Part shown: positions 13,607 to 16,444 of the stretch, in pieces
How the letters are laid out: each line of letters begins with the position of its first letter
Position numbering within the stretch: the stretch's first letter is position 1
Assembly (NCBI GenBank): GCA_039798005.1
Contig: JBDKGV010000061.1
Location: 1 to 16,444 of the forward strand
Reading direction: 5' to 3'
Source of the DNA: JBDKGV01 sp039798005
GTDB taxonomy: Bacteria > Fibrobacterota > Fibrobacteria > UBA5070
Length of the DNA stretch: 16,444 bases
Made by a program: the position numbers and the translations under genes
Notes under the pieces: generated by a model
Database searches by the model: none
What the model saw: only the letters and a program-made list of their open reading frames with translations
Told to the model about the DNA's origin: nothing

Positions 13607-13764
13607 TGTTCGACTCCAGTGCGCAAAAGCCGTCCAACATCGGGCGGACACTCAACCAAGCTCCCCCGGGGCGTTTCGGCAATGGATAGTTCCGCGCATT
13701 GCAAGAACGTCCGCATGCACGGAGCATGGCAACTGTGGCCCGGGCCATTATCTTTCCTGCCACC

Positions 13765-14331
13765 ATGTGGGACACCCTCCTTTCTTCGACCACCCTTGTC
13801 GCCTTCAGCGAAACCGGCGACAAGACTCAACTTCTGGCCTTCACCCTCGCCGCGCGCTACCGCAAGCCCTGGGTCGTCCTGGGCGGCATCCTCGTCGCCA
13901 CCCTCCTCAACCACGGCTTGGCCGCCTGGGCCGGAACCTTGGTTTCGGGTTGGCTTTCCCCGACCGTGCTCCCTTGGCTTCTCGCCGCCTGCTTCCTGGG
14001 CTTCGGGCTCTGGATCCTGGTTCCGGACAAGGACGAGGACTCCGGCAAGGAACCGCGCTTCGGCCCCTTCCTCACCACCGCCATCCTGTTCTTCCTGGCC
14101 GAGATGGGCGACAAGACCCAGTTCGCCACCATCGCCTTGGGCGCCAAGTACCAGAGCGTCCTGTGGGTCACCGCAGGCACCACCTTGGGCATGCTGATCG
14201 CCGACGGGCTCGCGATCTTCCTCGGGGAAAAGCTCGCCGACAAGGTGCAGGCCAAATGGATCCGGATCGTCACGGCGGTCCTCTTCATCGGCTTCGGACT
14301 CCTGTCCCTGGTACAGGCCTTGCGCGGATAA
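13765..14331 (+). CDS. GDT1/TMEM165 (UPF0016) family cation transporter
   Basis: This is a 188-aa inner-membrane protein with six predicted helices arranged as two repeats of three. Each repeat carries the signature ExGDKT: Glu16-Thr-Gly-Asp-Lys-Thr21 in SETGDKTQLLAF and Glu113-Met-Gly-Asp-Lys-Thr118 in AEMGDKTQFATI. Family members exchange Mn2+ or Ca2+ for protons, and bacterial ones mostly export Mn2+. The charged loop between the repeats (DKDEDSGKEPR) is typical. I start at ATG 13765 because the first helix begins there; in-frame starts at 13726 (ATG) and 13699 (TTG) would add a basic leader. No Shine-Dalgarno precedes 13765, but TTATCT lies 11 nt upstream, so a leaderless message is possible. 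No Mn riboswitch is evident in the 158-bp upstream gap. YedI follows 29 bp downstream, probably in the same operon. Confidence 0.92.
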   Translation: MWDTLLSSTTLVAFSETGDKTQLLAFTLAARYRKPWVVLGGILVATLLNHGLAAWAGTLVSGWLSPTVLPWLLAACFLGFGLWILVPDKDEDSGKEPRFGPFLTTAILFFLAEMGDKTQFATIALGAKYQSVLWVTAGTTLGMLIADGLAIFLGEKLADKVQAKWIRIVTAVLFIGFGLLSLVQALRG

Positions 14332-14360
14332 CTTCCAAATCGCCACTGAACGGACCGACC

Positions 14361-15278
14361 ATGGCCAGTAGTTTCTTCGCTCTCTTCGATGACATCGCCA
14401 CGCTGCTTGACGACGTGGCGGCCTTGAGCAAGGTGGCCGCCCAAAAGACCACCGGGGTCCTGGGCGACGACCTCGCCTTGAACGCGCAGCAGGTCTCGGG
14501 CATCCGGGCCGAGCGTGAACTCCCGGTCGTGTGGGCCGTGGCCAAAGGGTCCCTGCGCAACAAGGCCATCCTGGTCCCTCTCGCCCTTGCGATCAGCGCC
14601 TTCCTGCCTTGGGCCATCACCCCCCTTCTGATGTTGGGCGGTGCCTACTTGTGCTATGAAGGCGTGGAAAAGCTCGTGCATGCCTGGCTCTCCCGCAAGA
14701 GCGCGGGTCATGGGCACACCTTGGCCCGGATGGAGGCCGTCACGGCGGAGGGCATCGATCTGGTGGCGATGGAATCCGAAAAGGTGAAAGGGGCCATTCG
14801 CACCGACTTCATCCTCTCCGCAGAAATCATCGTGATCACCTTGGGCACCGTGGCCGGTCAGCCGCTTCCCGCCCAGGTCATGGTCCTTTCCGCCATCGCC
14901 CTCCTGATGACCCTCGGCGTCTACGGCATCGTGGCCGCCATCGTCAAGCTCGACGACATCGGCCTGCACCTGCAGACCTCCTCCTCCTCCCGGACCCTGC
15001 GCACCCTGGGTTCCGCCCTTTTGCACATCGCCCCGCCCTTGATGAAAACCCTTTCGTTCGTCGGGACCGTGGCCATGTTCATGGTCGGCGGAGGCATCCT
15101 CCTGCACGGCATCCCCTCCGGCGCCGCGACCCTGCACCATTGGACGCACGGCTTGCACGCCATCCCCGGTGCCCAGACCTTGGCGAACCTCGGTGCCGAG
15201 ATCCTTGGCGGAATCCTCGCGGGCAGCGTGGTTCTGGGATTGGTCTCCTTGGTCGTGAAGCTGCGCCGCAAGCCCTGA
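14361..15278 (+). CDS. yedI: YedI-family (DUF808) inner-membrane protein
   Basis: This gene encodes 305 aa, the normal family length. The opening (ASSFFALFDDIATLLDDVAALSKVAAQKT, broken here as ASSFFALFDDIATLLDD then VAALSKVAAQKT) and GDDLALNAQQVSG plus RAERELPVVWAVAKGS are hallmark YedI sequences. There are roughly six to seven membrane segments, including about 71-100, 150-170, 180-200 and near the C-terminus (AGSVVLGLVSLVVKL). The molecular function of this family is not established. The start at ATG 14361 matches the conserved N-terminus, although the ribosome site is weak. It lies 29 bp after the GDT1-type transporter on the same strand, which hints at a shared ion-homeostasis role. Confidence 0.93.
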   Translation: MASSFFALFDDIATLLDDVAALSKVAAQKTTGVLGDDLALNAQQVSGIRAERELPVVWAVAKGSLRNKAILVPLALAISAFLPWAITPLLMLGGAYLCYEGVEKLVHAWLSRKSAGHGHTLARMEAVTAEGIDLVAMESEKVKGAIRTDFILSAEIIVITLGTVAGQPLPAQVMVLSAIALLMTLGVYGIVAAIVKLDDIGLHLQTSSSSRTLRTLGSALLHIAPPLMKTLSFVGTVAMFMVGGGILLHGIPSGAATLHHWTHGLHAIPGAQTLANLGAEILGGILAGSVVLGLVSLVVKLRRKP

Positions 15279-15445
15279 GATTTCACGCCATCGCCAGATA
15301 ACCCGCCTCCGCAACCACGCCGTGAGGCAGAATGGCAAATGCCCTTCGCTGTGGTTTGACGCTGGCGGAATTGGGATATTGCTTGAATGTCCCACCCCCA
15401 CATGAATTCGATACTTCCGGATGATCCTTGCCTTGGAGGTTCACG

Positions 15446-16087
15446 GTGATCGCTTTCCTGTTTTCCCTTGTCTTTTCCGCCAATGCCCCCTCCTGCTTGG
15501 ATCAGACCTTTCGCGAGATTGGCAGGCGATCCGTGGAGGATGCCGTTCGCTACGGTTGCTTCCGCATGGAGGACCAGGCCTTTCATCCGGTCTGGAACGA
15601 CGGCCTTGCCGTGCTTTCCCTGTGCCCCGAGGCCGGAACCCTCTTTGCCCAGGACACCAATGCCCCGATGGAAAGTCTGAAGCAGGTGCTGGCCAAATGT
15701 GGCGCGATCCACGCCAAGGGACTTGCCACCCGTGACGCCGAACGCAAGCGTCAGACCCGCGATTCCCTCAAGGCCTTGGAGCGCACGCGCAGGGATTCCC
15801 TGGCCCGCGTGGCACTGGCCAAGAAGCGCTATGCCACCGGCAAGAAGGCGATCTTGGCCACTTTGACCTCCTGCATCGAGCAACTGGACACCACCCGAAA
15901 ATCCGTTCTGGCGATCAAGGAAGTGGTTCCGCTGGATGCGAGTCTTTACCGGATCACCTGGACCGAGAGTCTGGACGAACGGGAAACCCCCTTCCGCAAG
16001 AAGGTCACCCTGGAAAACGGAGTCTGCTTCTTCGAGGACGAGGACTTCGAGGAATCCGCCCAACCTCAAGACCCCAACGAGCCCTGA
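15446..16087 (+). CDS. Exported coiled-coil protein with Arg-Asp-Ser-Leu repeats, unknown function
   Basis: I place the start at GTG 15446 because GGAGGT lies 5 nt upstream and the product then begins directly with a signal peptide (about 1-14, FLFSLVFSANA). That gives 213 aa. The mature part has a cysteine-containing globular segment (about 15-90; cysteines in PSCLD, YGCFR, SLCPE and AKCGA could pair) and then a charged coiled coil (about 92-160) with two RDSL units. The final stretch is strand-rich (LYRITWTESLDE, KKVTLENGVCFFEDED) with an acidic tail. I do not recognise the family. The RDSL-rich coiled coil is a style I associate with Fibrobacterota/Bacteroidota envelope proteins. It is monocistronic, followed by the hairpin at 16097-16130. 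The 167-bp upstream gap has a TTGACG at 15355 but no convincing -10. Confidence 0.7.
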   Translation: MIAFLFSLVFSANAPSCLDQTFREIGRRSVEDAVRYGCFRMEDQAFHPVWNDGLAVLSLCPEAGTLFAQDTNAPMESLKQVLAKCGAIHAKGLATRDAERKRQTRDSLKALERTRRDSLARVALAKKRYATGKKAILATLTSCIEQLDTTRKSVLAIKEVVPLDASLYRITWTESLDERETPFRKKVTLENGVCFFEDEDFEESAQPQDPNEP

Positions 16088-16096
16088 GCCGGAACG

Positions 16097-16130
16097 CAAA
16101 GAACGCCCCGCCGGCAATGCCGACGAGGCG
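16097..16130 (-). terminator. Strong terminator hairpin shared by convergent genes
   Basis: CGCCCCGCCGGC (16104-16115) and GCCGACGAGGCG (16119-16130) pair over all 12 positions, two of them G-U wobbles on the minus-strand RNA, around a 3-nt loop. On the minus strand the stem runs into TTCTTTG (16103-16097), so it is best read as the terminator of the micro-genes at 16176-16411. It also lies 16 bp past the stop of the plus-strand gene and may serve it as well. Confidence 0.75.
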
Positions 16131-16175
16131 CTCCCCCGATCACACCATCTCACTCATTTCACCCTTCACACCGGA

Positions 16176-16253
16176 TCAAGCCGACTTGACGGTCCCTCCC
16201 AAGCCGCGGAAGCCAGTTTTGATCTTCTTGGAAACCGGTCGAAACGCCATCAT
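16176..16253 (-). CDS. 25-aa basic micro-protein coupled to the upstream micro-gene
   Basis: ATG 16253 overlaps the stop of the preceding 53-aa gene (ATGATG, 4-nt overlap), a typical coupling arrangement. The peptide is MMAFRPVSKKIKTGFRGLG followed by GTVKSA: seven Lys/Arg and no acidic residue. It could be a nucleic-acid- or membrane-binding peptide, the tail of the previous protein after a frameshift, or a chance frame. It has only a weak GGCGG upstream. The terminator 46 bp beyond its stop shows the region is transcribed in this direction. Confidence 0.4.
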   Translation of the reverse strand: MMAFRPVSKKIKTGFRGLGGTVKSA

Positions 16254-16411
16254 GCCACCGCCTTTGCGGAGTGGACGGCCATCCGTGGCCCCAAGCCCAT
16301 CTGCTGTCGATAGGCCACCGAGGTACGGATGTCCACCGCTGCGGAGCGCAACGCGCCCCGGAACGGGGAGGATGTGGCATACCTCTCGTACATGGAGTCG
16401 TTGTTGTTCAT
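16250..16411 (-). CDS. 53-aa small protein with strong ribosome site, unknown
   Basis: AAGGAGG lies 8 nt before ATG 16411, the best ribosome site in the window together with that of the PHP-GT4 gene. The product begins MNNNDSMYERYATSSPFRG, continues with an amphipathic basic helix (ALRSAAVDIRTSVAYRQQM), and ends in GLGPRMAVHSAKAVA. There is no signal peptide or membrane segment. Third codon positions are mostly G/C, like genuine genes here. I recognise no family. Its promoter or an upstream partner would lie past the window end at 16444. The stop overlaps the start of the 25-aa frame, and a terminator follows. Confidence 0.6.
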   Translation of the reverse strand: MNNNDSMYERYATSSPFRGALRSAAVDIRTSVAYRQQMGLGPRMAVHSAKAVA

Positions 16412-16444
16412 GATCTCGCCTCCTTGGTATCCGCGTTCGAGCCC

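Noticed and set aside
13604..13622. tRNA T-arm-like TTCGACTCC
   Set aside because: A 7-nt T-loop leaves no matching 5-bp stem, and no acceptor or anticodon arm fits; this is the ribosome-site region of the small basic gene.
15354..15376. Sigma-54-like promoter (TGGCGG...TTGC)
   Set aside because: The GG and GC elements are too far apart for the fixed -24/-12 spacing.

Overview
The window comes from a GC-rich bacterial chromosome, and nearly every gene has a strong G/C bias at third codon positions. A predicted outer-membrane beta-barrel and a lipoprotein point to a Gram-negative, double-membrane cell. Arg-Asp-Ser-Leu repeats in one exported protein, together with the mix of families, are reminiscent of Fibrobacterota. 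I hold that assignment loosely because there is no rRNA or other marker. I see no rRNA, tRNA, CRISPR array, transposase, integrase or phage gene.

Layout. (1) 1-1440 is an accessory-looking island. An AT-rich exported/membrane-tethered protein gene (213-764) sits between two same-strand copies of a structured repeat. The first copy is cut by the window start; the second, at about 900-1210, contains at least five hairpins. A rho-independent terminator then lies just upstream of cimA. (2) 1441-3533 holds citramalate synthase (isoleucine from pyruvate) overlapped by a small beta-barrel protein gene. (3) 3540-5370 holds a class III nucleotide cyclase (minus strand), a divergent HEAGH membrane metalloprotease and an Rrf2 regulator, followed by a clear terminator. 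(4) 5557-8054 holds a membrane M48 peptidase and a convergent small lipoprotein. (5) 8374-13406 is a tightly coupled two-gene operon: a six-hairpin glycosidase, then a PHP-phosphoesterase/GT4-glycosyltransferase fusion. This is the most likely uncharacterised glycan system here. (6) 13451-15278 holds a tiny Lys/Ala-rich protein, a GDT1/TMEM165-type cation transporter and a YedI (DUF808) membrane protein. (7) 15446-16411 holds an exported coiled-coil protein, a shared terminator hairpin and two overlapping minus-strand micro-genes (53 and 25 aa).

A 15-bp palindrome close to TGACRGAWTCYGTCA recurs five times: once between the Rrf2 stop codon and its terminator, and four times inside the glycosidase/PHP-GT4 operon. 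The copies in the operon lie in two different reading-frame phases, so a protein motif does not explain them. This palindrome set, the multi-hairpin repeat and the micro-gene pair are the least explained signals in the window.
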